From NCBI GenBank assembly GCA_015488885.1, contig WFMW01000005.1, positions 1 to 64,000 of the forward strand: a stretch of DNA of 64,000 nucleotides, in the 5' to 3' direction. The notes below the pieces were generated by a model, which was not told the origin of the DNA, did not search any database, and saw nothing but the letters and a program-made list of their open reading frames with translations. Positions 28,569 to 40,500 of the stretch are shown piece by piece. This stretch comes from Gammaproteobacteria bacterium. GTDB lineage: Bacteria > Pseudomonadota > Gammaproteobacteria > SZUA-229. Each line of letters begins with the position of its first letter. Positions within the stretch are counted from its first letter, which is position 1. The position numbers were made by a program, and so were the translations under genes.

Positions 28569-29624
28569 TTATAGCGGTTTACTGAGTATTATGTGGTTTG
28601 TACCGGGTTTTGTCAGGCTAATTCTTTTTGCCATTTTCGGGTTCATATAAATGCTGCCATGTTCATCAATTAACATGGCATATTTAATGCCCATCGAGCG
28701 GGCGGTTTGCCACCATTTTTCCGGGCCGGCAACCATCAGCGCGGTTGCCGCAGCATCGGCGACACCGCCGTCATTATCAATAACCGTTACCGAGCTGAAG
28801 CCCCGGGTAGGATAGCCGGTATGCGGGTTGAGTATATGATGGTAGCGTTTGTGCTGATAAATATAATAGCGCTCATAATCGCCTGATGTGAAGACATTTT
28901 CGCCACTTTTAGCTTTTACACTGGCGATAATACCCTTGCTGCGTGGGTCTCGAATACCGATATTCCAGTTACGTTTACCATGCTTGCCACGCACACCAAG
29001 ATCGCCACCGGCATTGATAATGGCATTTTTAATACCCATTTTTGTCAATTTGTTCAGTTCGACCTGAATACCATAACCTTTGGCAAAGGCACCCAGACTA
29101 AGCTGAACGGCTGGATTGGAACTACTGATGGTATTATTACCCCGAAGATGAATATCACTGGCTTCTGGCCGGGTTTTAAGTAACCTGGCTATACGTTCAG
29201 GAGCCGGGGGTTTTATATCCGGGCGATCATATTTATGAAATTGCCAAAGATTAATCAGCTTGCCAATGGCAGGGTTAAAAGCACCCTGACTGCGTTTGCT
29301 CAGGGTTATGGCCTGGCGGATCATTGGCACCATGCTGGCAGGCAGTGTACTGGCCTTGCCCTGCTGTAGCTGTTTATTTGCCCGGGCCAAAGCACCGTCT
29401 TCCCATGGCGACCAGTTGTGGTGATCACGCTGGAAATCATTCTCCATCTGCGCAAAGGCGGTATTGGCCTGTTTGCTGGTAACATCATACAGGGTAATAT
29501 CAATCAGTGTGCCAAAGGCGAAGATAGTGGTTTTATATTCCGTAGGAGAAGGTGCACAGGCACTGGAAGCAAGTAAAACAATAAAAAACAGTGGAAAAAG
29601 GCGGGTAAAGCGGTAATGAATCAT
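28569..29624 (-). CDS. apbE: FAD:protein FMN transferase, lipoprotein (ApbE)
   Basis: A 351-residue ApbE protein. The N-terminal lipobox LASSAC (Cys23) predicts a lipoprotein, facing the periplasm. The conserved FGTLIDITLYD, GAFNPAIG, LSLGAFAKGYG, NAGGDLGVRG, the Mg2+-site region HHILNPHTGYPT and VADAAATALMVAGPE are present. ApbE attaches FMN covalently to threonine in Nqr/Rnf subunits and related proteins. No such target is in the window. It stands between gshB and tonB on the same strand. Confidence 0.93.
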   Translation of the reverse strand: MIHYRFTRLFPLFFIVLLASSACAPSPTEYKTTIFAFGTLIDITLYDVTSKQANTAFAQMENDFQRDHHNWSPWEDGALARANKQLQQGKASTLPASMVPMIRQAITLSKRSQGAFNPAIGKLINLWQFHKYDRPDIKPPAPERIARLLKTRPEASDIHLRGNNTISSSNPAVQLSLGAFAKGYGIQVELNKLTKMGIKNAIINAGGDLGVRGKHGKRNWNIGIRDPRSKGIIASVKAKSGENVFTSGDYERYYIYQHKRYHHILNPHTGYPTRGFSSVTVIDNDGGVADAAATALMVAGPEKWWQTARSMGIKYAMLIDEHGSIYMNPKMAKRISLTKPGTNHIILSKPL

Positions 29625-29678
29625 TATTTATACTGAATGTGTGCAGAATGTTGGTAGATTAAAGTTCGCCCTGGTAAC

Positions 29679-30692
29679 TCAGCCGGGCTGTTGCAATTTC
29701 TGTTCAATACAATGCATTAACTCAGTGGCGATGTCCAGCTGGTATATTTTATCAAGTTCACGGATGCAGGTGGGGCTGGTGATGTTAATTTCAGTAAGAT
29801 AATCACCAATCACATCAATACCAGCAAATAAAATACCCTGCTGGCGTAAAACAGGCCCAATCTGTGTGCTTATCCATTTATCACGCTCAGTTAAGGAAAC
29901 ACCAACCCCCTCACCACCGGCTGCCAGATTACCCCGGGTTTCCCCTTCTGATGGAATACGGGCCAGTGCATACGGAACTGCTTCACCATTAATCATTAAT
30001 ATGCGTTTATCACCTGCGGTGATTTCAGGGATAAACTGCTGTGCCATGACTGTTTTTTTGCCATGCAGCGTTACCGATTCAAGTATTACTGATAAATTCG
30101 GGTCATCGGGGCAGACTCTGAAAATAGATGCTCCGCCCATACCGTCAAGGGGTTTGAGGATAACATCCTGCTGTGCCTGCTGGTAGCGTTCGATAACAAA
30201 ATGGCGTAAACGCTGCATATCACGACTAACCAGAAAAGGCGTGCAGCATTGTGGAAACCGGGTGATGAACATTTTTTCATTATTATCACGTAGACTGGCT
30301 GGTGGATTAACGATCAAACTGTTCCGAGCTTCAGCCAGGTCAAGTATATATGTTGTGGATATATACTCCATATCAAAGGGTGGATCCTTGCGCATAAAAA
30401 TGACATCCAGCGTTTCCAGAGAAATATCCTGTTGCGCGGTAATATGATACCAGTCTGATATTTCTGATTCAGCGTTGCCTGTTAATTCAATCCTGCTGGT
30501 TGTCGCTCTGGCTTGATTATCAACAACATAGAGGTCATCCTGAACCATGATATGAATTTGCCAGCCTTTCTTTTGTGCGGCCAGCATCATTGCCACGCTG
30601 CTGTCCTTGTAGGCTTTAAGGGAATTAAGAGGGTCGATGATAAAGCCAGCTTTTAGTGAGGTGGTTTTTCCAGCAATGGTTTTTTTAATCAT
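29679..30692 (-). CDS. gshB: Glutathione synthetase
   Basis: A 337-residue ATP-grasp enzyme joining gamma-glutamylcysteine and glycine. Signatures are FIIDPLNSLKAYKDSSVAMM at the N-terminus, FMRKDPPFDMEYISTTYIL, KPLDGMGGASIFR (ATP-grasp loop), and NLAAGGEGVGVSLTERD. Its length is about 20 residues above E. coli GshB. It is divergent from pilG, as in Pseudomonas. Tandem 13-bp repeats fill the gap between them. Confidence 0.94.
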   Translation of the reverse strand: MIKKTIAGKTTSLKAGFIIDPLNSLKAYKDSSVAMMLAAQKKGWQIHIMVQDDLYVVDNQARATTSRIELTGNAESEISDWYHITAQQDISLETLDVIFMRKDPPFDMEYISTTYILDLAEARNSLIVNPPASLRDNNEKMFITRFPQCCTPFLVSRDMQRLRHFVIERYQQAQQDVILKPLDGMGGASIFRVCPDDPNLSVILESVTLHGKKTVMAQQFIPEITAGDKRILMINGEAVPYALARIPSEGETRGNLAAGGEGVGVSLTERDKWISTQIGPVLRQQGILFAGIDVIGDYLTEINITSPTCIRELDKIYQLDIATELMHCIEQKLQQPG

Positions 30693-30716
30693 AATATTTC
30701 TACATAATCTATTTAA

Positions 30717-30781
30717 TCTATTTTCAGTATCTATTTTCAGTATCTATTTTCAGTATCTGTTTTCAGTATCTGTTTTCAGTA
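30717..30781. repeat. 13-bp tandem repeat (5 copies)
   Basis: Five head-to-tail copies of tct(a/g)ttttcagta begin 25 bp upstream of the gshB start. The first three are identical and the last two share an A-to-G change. This is a probable site of slipped-strand variation. Confidence 0.85.
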
Positions 30782-30822
30782 ATAATAAAGAAAAAGTAAA
30801 CACGAAGCAAAATCCTGACCAA

Positions 30823-30848
30823 TGCTGATAATTATTGCTGATAATTAT
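30823..30848. repeat. 13-bp tandem duplication
   Basis: Two exact copies of tgctgataattat lie in the same gshB-pilG gap, 80 bp upstream of pilG. They are unrelated in sequence to the five-copy array but have the same period. Confidence 0.8.
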
Positions 30849-30927
30849 TGGCAATAAGTCAATCATAGTCTACATTCAAAGTGACTGGAATTTTTATAAA
30901 GATGCATGTTAACTAGATGGTGTATGA

Positions 30928-31326
30928 ATGATAATGGCTGAAAAAATTGTTCCGATGGATGTTCTTAAAGTAATGGTCATTGATGATAGTAAAACAATTC
31001 GCCGCACAGCAGAAAATTTGCTAAAAAAGGAAGGCTGCGAAGTTGTGACTGCCGTTGATGGCTTTGAAGCATTGTCAAAAATTGCGGAAACACACCCTGA
31101 TATAATCTTTGTTGATATTATGATGCCACGATTAGATGGTTATCAAACCTGTGCGCTTATTAAAAATAATCAGACATTTAAAACAACGCCGGTCATTATG
31201 CTATCCAGTAAGGATAGTATTTTTGATCGTGCGCGGGGTCGAATTGTTGGTTCAACACAATATTTGACCAAACCCTTTACCAAAGAAGATTTGCTTGGCG
31301 CAATAAAAGATTATGTTCCTCAATAA
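30928..31326 (+). CDS. pilG: Twitching-motility response regulator PilG
   Basis: A 132-residue single-domain CheY-like receiver. The acidic pocket is VMVIDDSKTIR, phosphoacceptor Asp in FVDIMMPRLDG, the Thr/Ser position in VIMLSSKDS, and Lys in YLTKPF. In the Pil-Chp pathway PilG promotes pilus extension. It is the first gene of the pilGHIJ-chpA operon. A second in-frame ATG (MAEKIV) two codons in is an alternative start. Confidence 0.93.
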   Translation: MIMAEKIVPMDVLKVMVIDDSKTIRRTAENLLKKEGCEVVTAVDGFEALSKIAETHPDIIFVDIMMPRLDGYQTCALIKNNQTFKTTPVIMLSSKDSIFDRARGRIVGSTQYLTKPFTKEDLLGAIKDYVPQ

Positions 31327-31445
31327 ACAGATGGAAGGATTTTTCCTGGTAACCTGGAAAGGTCAAAAACCGGGATAATACCGGCAGTAAAAAAGAATAA
31401 TACGTAAAATTTTAAAAAACAGAGACATTAAGTTGTGGTGCAACT

Positions 31446-31823
31446 ATGGCAAAAATATTAATCGTTGACGATTCGCCAACCGAAGTGCATGTTTTACAAA
31501 CCATGTTAACAAAAAATGGCTACGATACTATCGTGGCAACCTCGGGTGAGGATGGTGTCAATATAGCAGGTAAAGAACGACCTGATCTGGTGTTGATGGA
31601 TGTCGTTATGCCGGGGATGAATGGCTTCCAGGCCACCCGGCAATTATCAAAAAATGAAAATACAGCAACCATACCTGTCATTATGGTGACAACGAAAGAT
31701 CAGGAAACAGACAAGGTGTGGGCAATGCGGCAGGGTGCAAAAGATTATCTTGTTAAGCCAGTGCGTGAAAAGGCATTGATTGAACATGTTAATATGGTTC
31801 TATCCAGCCAGGCAAGCAAGTAG
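31446..31823 (+). CDS. pilH: Twitching-motility response regulator PilH
   Basis: A 125-residue CheY-like receiver (ILIVDDSPTEVH, LVLMDVVMPGMNG, VIMVTTKDQETDKVWAMRQGAKDYLVKPV), matching PilH, which counterbalances PilG, favours retraction or acts as a phosphate sink. It is 119 bp downstream of pilG and 9 bp before the CheW-like pilI. Confidence 0.93.
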   Translation: MAKILIVDDSPTEVHVLQTMLTKNGYDTIVATSGEDGVNIAGKERPDLVLMDVVMPGMNGFQATRQLSKNENTATIPVIMVTTKDQETDKVWAMRQGAKDYLVKPVREKALIEHVNMVLSSQASK

Positions 31824-31832
31824 ATAATATTG

Positions 31833-32378
31833 ATGAATATGGAGAATCCTTTTGATCTGTTGTGCGCCTATGAACAACGTGTGTTGCAAAAATCATCTGG
31901 TTTGCCAGCAGACAGGCAGGCAGATGAATGGATTGGCCTGGGGTTTCGGGTTGGCAAAAATCATTTGCTTGTGGATATGAAAGAAGTAAAAGAAATTCTT
32001 AAATTACCAGAATTTACTTCTGTTCCAGGTGTCAGGTCATGGATTATTGGTGTGGCGAATGTACGTGGTAGTTTACTGCCTGTTATGGACCTTAAAGGCT
32101 ATCTGGTTAGCGAAAATATTCTTAATCGGCAAAAAGGCAGTGTCATTGTCATTGACTACAAAGGCTTCAACACCGGGTTGTTAGTGGAAGAAGTATATGG
32201 TATGCGGCATCTGACAGAAGCAGAAGAAATAACAGAAAGCACCAGCAATAAATTTGAGCTGGATGAGATAATAAAACCCTATATTATAAAAAACTATAAA
32301 CAGGGTGAAGACTACTGGCCAGTTTTTAGCTTTACAAAAATGACATCAGACGAGCGCTTTTTAAAAGCGGCTTTGTGA
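31833..32378 (+). CDS. pilI: CheW-like adaptor PilI
   Basis: A 181-residue CheW-domain protein coupling the receptor PilJ to the kinase ChpA. The CheW domain covers about residues 30-175 (VDMKEVKEILKLPEFTSVPGVRSWIIGVANVRGSLLPVMDLKGYL). The track begins at a TTG (31830), but the ATG at 31833 or the one at 31839 is more likely; neither has a strong Shine-Dalgarno. It begins 9 bp after the pilH stop. Confidence 0.9.
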   Translation: MNMENPFDLLCAYEQRVLQKSSGLPADRQADEWIGLGFRVGKNHLLVDMKEVKEILKLPEFTSVPGVRSWIIGVANVRGSLLPVMDLKGYLVSENILNRQKGSVIVIDYKGFNTGLLVEEVYGMRHLTEAEEITESTSNKFELDEIIKPYIIKNYKQGEDYWPVFSFTKMTSDERFLKAAL

Positions 32379-32460
32379 TGTTATTAGCTGCGAATAGCTA
32401 ACAAAAAACGGCTTAAATAAATAAACTATAATAGATAAAAATGACTGGAGAAAACATCCT

Positions 32461-34515
32461 ATGAGCGCAGAAAGAAAAAAAATCTCCATAGGTAAACCTG
32501 TAATATTCATTAGTATATTGCTCTCGATATTTATTTTCCTGATGCTTGCAAGTCTGTTGTATGTGGGGAATAAACGAGCTGTTTTACAACATCATGTTGA
32601 GCTATCGGCGGAGCAGTTATTGCTGTCTCAGCAGATGGCAACTTTTTCATTGCGGGCATCATCGGGCAGTGAAAAAAGTTTTGATCATCTACTTCAATCA
32701 CGTAATCGATTTGATTCATTACTGGCTATCAATCGTAAGGGTGATAAGTTTTTACCAGTAGTGAACAAAAAAGTGCTGGCTTTACTGGATCCTGTTGAAA
32801 AGAACTGGGCTGATTACCGAAAGAATATAGATATTATTTTAAAGGGTAAGCAGGCAGTTTCAGAAGTCGGTGATCTATATAAAGTTATTGATAGTTTTAT
32901 CCCGCAAATGCTGACATATTCCGATGAAGTTGTCGGTGTATTGATCAGAAAAAAAGCATCAGATCGGCAAATTTATCTGGCTACCCGTCAGATGATGTTA
33001 TCGCAACGTATTAAAAATAACCTGAATCAGGTGCTTGTCGGTGGAGAAGAAGCTGCTGCCGCAGCAGATCGCTTTGGTCGTGATGCAGCATTATTCGGTC
33101 GTGTACTGGAAGGATTGTTAAAGGGGTCAAAAGGACTGCGTATTAAACAGATTACTGATAAGGAGGCAGTCAGTAAATTACGTGAAGTTGCCATGCTTAT
33201 TAGTGCTGTAAGTGATAATATCGCTGGTATTCTGGAGTTGTCACCACAGTTATTCGAGGTTAAAGATGCTGCTGGTCGCGTCAGTGGTAGCAGTGAACAG
33301 CTATTGAAGTCGCTAAAAGCTTTTCAGGCTGTTGTAATTAAACAAGGTGATAAACTGGATAAAGTCCAGATTCTTGGTATTGCTTTCGGTGCTGCGGCCG
33401 TATTGTTAATTATTATTCTTGGCATACTGTTAGTGAAAGATGCCCGGCGACGTGAGCGTGAAGCGCATGAGAGTAATCGCCGGAATCAACGAGCTATTTT
33501 ACGTTTACTGGATGAGATGGCCAATCTTGCAGATGGTGATTTGACGGTTCACGCTACCGTAACTGAGGATATCACCGGTGCAATTGCAGATTCAGTCAAT
33601 TTTACCATTGATGCACTGCGTACACTGGTAACAACAATCAATAAAACAGCAAATGAAGTTTCAAACTCAACGGAATCAACTCAACAGACAGCAACTGAAC
33701 TAGCAGAAGCCTCCAGCCAACAGGCTAGAGAAATTGTGTCAGCCAGTGCTCTGGTGACAGATATGGCTGAGTCCATGGTAGAGGTAACCAGTGAGGCAGA
33801 TAATTCTGCTGAGGTGGCAGAGACATCCGTACAAATTGCACAAAAAGGTGTTCAGGTAGTGCGTAATACCATTGGTAGTATGGATAATATTCGTGAAACC
33901 ATTCAGGAAACGTCCAAACGCATCAAACGCCTGGGTGAATCTTCACAGGAAATTGGTGATATTGTCGGGCTGATTACTGAAATTGCTGATCAGACAAATA
34001 TTCTGGCTTTAAATGCAGCTATTCAGGCTTCAACAGCTGGCGATGCTGGCCGTGGTTTTGCTGTGGTTGCGGATGAGGTGCAACGTCTGGCTGAGCGTTC
34101 CAGTAATGCGACCAAACAGATTGAAAGCCTGGTTAATACCATTCAGGCAGATACAAATGAAGCCGTTAAATCCATGGAAATCAGTACTTCCGGGGTTGTT
34201 GAAGGCGCAGCAATGGCAGAAAACGCAGGTGAAGCATTGAAGGAAATTGAAGAGGTGTCGGCAAATCTTTCACAACTGATTAAGGGGATATCGCATTCTA
34301 CCAAAGCACAGTCAGAAATTGCATTATCCGTCTCTGACTCGATGAACGTGATTCAGGAAATAACCCTGAAAACATCTGAAGGTACCGATGAGACTTCGAC
34401 ATCCCTAACGGCATTAAATACCTTGTCAACAGAACTAAGTCGATCAGTATCTGGCTTTAAGTTACCTGACTCTGATGATGACAGTAAGGTCGAAACAGTC
34501 ATTCTAAATAATTAA
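32461..34515 (+). CDS. pilJ: Methyl-accepting chemotaxis protein PilJ
   Basis: A 684-residue chemoreceptor. There is a membrane segment at about 14-38, a periplasmic PilJ-type domain with two helical repeats ([19 protein letters not shown] and [17 protein letters not shown]), a second membrane segment at about 303-326, a HAMP region, and a signalling domain with the tip [18 protein letters not shown]. The tip residue after IQA is Ser rather than the common Ala. It senses pilus-surface interaction in Pseudomonas. A ggag Shine-Dalgarno precedes the start. Confidence 0.92.
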   Translation: MSAERKKISIGKPVIFISILLSIFIFLMLASLLYVGNKRAVLQHHVELSAEQLLLSQQMATFSLRASSGSEKSFDHLLQSRNRFDSLLAINRKGDKFLPVVNKKVLALLDPVEKNWADYRKNIDIILKGKQAVSEVGDLYKVIDSFIPQMLTYSDEVVGVLIRKKASDRQIYLATRQMMLSQRIKNNLNQVLVGGEEAAAAADRFGRDAALFGRVLEGLLKGSKGLRIKQITDKEAVSKLREVAMLISAVSDNIAGILELSPQLFEVKDAAGRVSGSSEQLLKSLKAFQAVVIKQGDKLDKVQILGIAFGAAAVLLIIILGILLVKDARRREREAHESNRRNQRAILRLLDEMANLADGDLTVHATVTEDITGAIADSVNFTIDALRTLVTTINKTANEVSNSTESTQQTATELAEASSQQAREIVSASALVTDMAESMVEVTSEADNSAEVAETSVQIAQKGVQVVRNTIGSMDNIRETIQETSKRIKRLGESSQEIGDIVGLITEIADQTNILALNAAIQASTAGDAGRGFAVVADEVQRLAERSSNATKQIESLVNTIQADTNEAVKSMEISTSGVVEGAAMAENAGEALKEIEEVSANLSQLIKGISHSTKAQSEIALSVSDSMNVIQEITLKTSEGTDETSTSLTALNTLSTELSRSVSGFKLPDSDDDSKVETVILNN

Positions 34516-34563
34516 TTCTTATTAGTTATATTTGTATTTAGAAAAAGATAGAGCGAGAGGATT

Positions 34564-37500
34564 ATGAATCCACAAAGCACTGTAGAATATAATTCACTAA
34601 GCTGGGTTAAAAAACAGCTTGATACCGTATTGGCCGAAGCGCAGATAAGCTTAAGTGATTATATCGACCAGCGTGAACAAGATCATTTGACGCAGTGCGC
34701 TGAAAATCTAAAACTCGTTTATGGCACGCTGCAAATGGTGGAAGTATATGGTGCTGCGATGCTGGCAGAGGAAATGCTGCATACTATTGTTGCCCTTCAG
34801 CAAGGAACTGTTGAACGCATTGATGATGCTTTTGATGTATTAATGCGAGCCATGCTGCAATTGCCGGATTATCTGGAGAATATACAGAATGGAGCCACTG
34901 ACACACCCATAATATTAATGTCATTAATTAATGATTTACGTGCAGCACGTAATGATAATTTGTTATCAGAAAGTGTACTGTTTGTTGCCGATACAGATAA
35001 TATTAAATTAGAAACAGACAATTTTAATCATGCTTCAATTAAAGCCGGGAAGCTGGAAAAAGAGGTAAAACGACTTAGAACACATTTTCAACTTGGATTA
35101 CTGGATATTATTCGTAATCATAAGGAAAAAGCCGGGCTGCAACGTATTAGTGCTGTTCTGAGCGCACTGGAAAAAGTAACCCATGATGATGAAATTCGTC
35201 ATTTATGGATGGTGTCAAGTGCGTTGGTTGAAGGTTTGATGCATGCTGGAATTGACAATAATATTAGTGTAAAAATGTTATTGGCTGCGGTTGACCGGAA
35301 GTTAAAACAAATTCTGGATAAAGGTGAAGAAGAATTCTTATCTACATATTCCACTGATCTACTGAAAAATATGCTGTATTATGTTGGCAGCAGTAAAACT
35401 GATGGTAAGCGCATAAAAGCTGTTAAGCAAGCGTACAAACTTAAAGAATTTATTCCGGCCGAAGAAGATAATAAGACCCCTGCAATGGGCGGTTTGAATG
35501 CGGATCTATTTGAAACAGTTTCAAAAGGTATAACAGAAGACCTCTTCAAAGTGAAAGATTTACTTGAAATCTTTATGCAACATGATGATCAGGATATACA
35601 GCAATTACCCCCGGTTAGTGAACAACTTGGCAGAATTGCAGATACCTTTGGTATGCTAAGCATGGGTGCGACCAGGCACAAAATTGTTGAGCAGCGTGAT
35701 GTTATTGAAAAAATTATCGGTGGCGATGAAACTATTAGTGAAGCGCTGGTGCTGGGTGTTGCTGAAGAGTTACTGAATGCAGAATCTGATTTAAAACAAT
35801 TTATCAGTAATCGTTCCGGGCATATTGTTGAGCATGAAGATGCTGATCAGATAGTTCCATCTGCAGAATACCGTCAGGTAGTACTGGCTGTTGTTGATGA
35901 AGCATTAAAAAACTTTTCTGTGGCAAAAGAAGCATTGCTTTCATATGTGTCTGGTATTGGTAGTACCGAGAAACTTGATCTTATTATAGAAAAACTTGAA
36001 GAGGTACGTGGTGTCGCATTAATGCTGCCACTTAGTCGTATTGAGAAGCAGATTGATCAGCTTAAAGACTATGTGAGTATAGCCCTGCGTGATAATAAAC
36101 GACACACAGAAAGTGACGAGCAGGATAAGGTAGCAGATGTTGTAACATCCATAGAATATTATCTGGAAGCGCTATCGGAGGGACGACCGGGTATAGATCG
36201 AGCAATGGAAAGTGGCGATAGAGCCGCACAAATTTTGCTGGATATTTATAGTCACTATATTGACGATGTCGAAAATCAGGAAAATCAATTAGCAGAGAAT
36301 CATTCTGTGCAGAATGAGCAGATTGATAATATACATGATGAATCACAGCTTACTCAAACTGATGAAATAATACCTGATGGCAGCCAGAGTGAAGATGTAG
36401 CAGAAGATATAATTATCCCAGCTAAAGATGACCTGCAGGTAACAGCGGTTGAAGCTCCGACCGTAAAAAATAACGCCATAGATAAAATAAATACTGTTCC
36501 TGATTATGATCAGCAATATACTATTCTTGGTGATGATGCAGATGACGAAATTGTTGAAATATTTATTGAAGAAGCAGTGGAGGTACTTGAAGAATTACAC
36601 GGTAGTTTTCCACAATGGAAAACTAATCCCGATGATAATGAGGCTGTTTCAACTATCCGAAGAGGCTTTCACACGTTGAAGGGAAGTGGTCGTCTTGTTG
36701 GTGCAGAACTTATTGGTGAATTTTCATGGAAATTCGAAAACGCATTAAACTGTCTTATTGATAAGAAAATTAGTAGTACCCCTGCTTTGTTCAATGCAGT
36801 AGAAGAAGCCTTGTCTGTATTGCCACAGCTAATTGAACAACTTAATGGTAATCGTGAACCCATACAGAATATTAATAATTTAATGGCAGCTGTTGATGCT
36901 CTGGCTGAAGGTATTGAACCCGGGGTAATGAATGAGGCTATTATAGAAGATATACAGTTAGCTGATGAAACTACAGCAAATGCAGATTCAGAAGATACAA
37001 TATCGGCTGAAGAAGTAGAAGAAATCTGTATAGATGAAAGTATCACCAAACCTTATGAAGAAAATATACTGGAATTAATTGATGCTAATGATGTGGTAGT
37101 AGAAATGCCAACATCCATGGGTGAAAATAATACAGAAAATATTGTCATCGATGATAAAGATGACAGTCATAATATTAATAACGTTATCCATATTAATGAG
37201 CTAAAAAGTTCCCACGATAATAAACACAATAAAAATAAAGCTATAACTGATGATACCGAAGGTGATGAATGTGACGTTAATGATAATAAGGCCGAAGTCA
37301 CGGAGGATGATAATGGGAATGTTTTTGAAGAAATAGATATTGATAATTCTGCAACCAATACATCATTAGATACCGATATTGAGGTTATTGATGATCTGTC
37401 ATTAGAACCTGACCTGGAATCTAATGAAACCACACGTGCTAATTCATTTGAAGAGATTCATTTTAATGAATCAGAGATTCTCAATGAAAATCACAATACT

Positions 37501-40500
37501 GAAAATGATGATTTATATGTAATAAAAATTGATGAAGACGGCGATATTGTTTCAAATGAAACTAGTCTGTTAAATATTGACCCGGTACTTCTACAGATAT
37601 TTTATGATGAAGGCATTAGTCATCTTGATAATATACATGCGTTGATTGCATTGCATCAATCCGGTGAAAAACAGTTATTTGCCGATAAAAACTTTAGTCG
37701 TCTGTTTCATACATTATATGGTAGCGCGCGTGCTGCAGAAGTTTCTGCAATAGCAGAAATAAGTAGTGTTGCTGAAAAGTATATAAGAGAGAAACAGAAT
37801 AATGAGGATACAATATTAAGCGATGATGTAGTAGATTTATTTGTAAAAACAGAACAATCACTCAGGAACATGCTGTCTTTTGTTAAAGATAGTAAAATTC
37901 CAGAGACAGATAAAGAACTGCTTGCACAGCTAAACAAGCTTTTACAGGATGAAATACAGAATCAATTGCAACGTGCTCAATTACATCATGCCAGTAGTAC
38001 AGAAGATATAGTTGTTGACGAAGTCATAATAGATAATGAAGCCATATTAGATGATTCAATACTGGAAAGCACTAAAGATGATAACCAGCAAAACAATGAT
38101 GTTACTGCCGATTCTGCGACTGAAATAAATTCGACTGATGATGTTAATAAGGCTGAATTGTCAGAATCAGAAAAAAAATCGACAACTGATGTTTCCTATG
38201 GTGATATCGATGATGAGCTTATCGATATATTTATTGAAGAAGCAGATGAATTACTGGAAAAAAGTGAACAGATATTACAGTCTATAAGAGACGAAGCGGA
38301 TACCGCAGAATATATCCATCATTTACAGCGTAATATGCATACCTTAAAGGGTGGTGCACGTATGGCTGAAATAATACCTGTTGGTGATCTAACTCATATT
38401 CTGGAATCACTTGTTGTTTTAATGAGTGAGAAAAAGATTTCCATAACAGCAGATCTTGTGGATTTAATACAGGAGTCTATTGATACACTCGTCGGGATGA
38501 TTGATAGCGTCAGACAGCGTCAGCCATTGAATCCGACTGGCTCTTTGATAGCCAGAATAGAAAAATTCATGTCTGGTGAAGTTGAAGAAAAACGTTCACT
38601 GGAACGTTATGATATCAATTTAAGTGATCTTGATGAATTACCCGAAGCTGATCAAACTCTCGTCTATACAGAAGAAACATTAACTGAAGACGTCGATTTA
38701 ATTAGCAATGAAACCCACAACAACAAAACTGATAATAGTGAAATAGAACAAAAAGTAGAACAGACTATATCAGAAGATACGCCATCTCCTGCAAAACCAC
38801 ATTGGGGTGAACGTGCGTCCGATATTAACTTTGTAGAAAGTCAGGATCAGGTTCGAGTACGTACTAATTTACTGAATAACCTGGTTAATTATGCGGGCGA
38901 AGTTAATATATATCATGCACGTCTGGGCAAGCAGGTTGCTGACTTTGGTTTTAACCTGTCAGAGTTATCACAAACTGTGGTGCGATTGAAAGAACAGTTG
39001 CGCAAACTGGAGATTGAAACTGAAATTCAAATTCGCTCTGGTTATGGAAAAGAAATAGATGAATATGATGAAGGCTTTGACCCGCTTGAAATGGACAGGT
39101 ACTCAACCTTACAGCAACTGACGCGTAGTTTGATGGAAACAGCTGCTGATGTTGAAAGCATTAATACTATTCTTAGTGATATAACTCGCGATTCCGAAAC
39201 CCTGTTACTGCAGGAATCTCGTGTTAGTACTGATCTACAGGAAGGTTTAATGCGTACCAGAATGGTACGTTTTGGTGGTCTGTCATCACGGATGCGACGT
39301 ATAGTAAGACAAATAGCCAGAGAGCTTAAAAAAGACGTTGAGTTAAAGATTGTAGGTGAAAATACTGAAGTAGATCGTACTGTTCTTGATCGAATTATTG
39401 CACCATTAGAGCATATGGTAAGAAATGCAATCGCACATGGTATTGAATCGCCAGAAGAAAGGCTTGCTAATGATAAAACGGAAACGGGTACAATAAGCAT
39501 TGCAGTTGGTCGCCAGGGAACAAATATTGTGATTAGCGTGAAGGATGACGGGCGCGGTATAAATCTTGAAAAGGTTTGTAATACGGCTATTGCACAAGGG
39601 CTACTTGACTCTACAGAAACTGTATCTAATCATGATATTTTACAATTAATTTTGCACTCAGGTTTTAGTACTGCAGATGAAGTAACCCAGGTTTCCGGTC
39701 GTGGTGTGGGTATGGACGTGGTAGATAGTGAAATCAAACAACTGGGTGGGATACTGGAGATTGATACAGTTGCTGGTCGTGGTACGGAGTTTAATATTCG
39801 TCTACCATTAACGCTGGCAATTAATCAGGCTTTACTGATTACAACTGGCGATGATATTTATGCCGTACCACTAACAAGTATTGAAGGTGTGGTTCGAATT
39901 ACCGGTATGGAACTACAGCGTTTTTATGATGATGATGCTGAAGATAGCTGTTATGTGTTTAATGGTGTTGAATATGAATTAAAACATCTTGGCGCAATGT
40001 TAACAGGCATTCAACCTGACTATTCAAAACAGCTTCGCCTGTTTCCGGTATTGTTGGTTAATGTTGGTGAACAACATTTTGCTATCCATGTTGATGATTT
40101 AATTGGGCGACGTGAAATAGTTGTTAAACCGGTTGGCCTGCAAATTGGTGGCGTACGCGGAATTGCCGGTGCGACCATTCTTGCAGATGGACGTGTGGTG
40201 TTAATTCTTGAAATGGCCACACTAATATTGGCTGGTGGCCTGTTCAAATCAGAGTGTACTGATCAGGTTGTTGCTTCAGGCCATTCAGAAAAAAGATTAT
40301 CTATTCTAGTCGTTGATGATTCAATCACCATACGTAAGGTAACCGAACGTATCCTTGGGCGAAATGGTTTTGACGTTATTCTGGCCAAAGATGGTGTCGA
40401 TGCAACCAGTAAAATGCAGGATCACATTCCTGATTTAATGTTGCTGGATATCGAAATGCCGAGGATGGACGGTTTTGAAGTTGCTGCCTATGTTCGAAAT

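Noticed and set aside
30717-30848. CRISPR array
   Set aside because: The repeats are 13 bp, head-to-tail without spacers, and no cas genes are present anywhere in the window.
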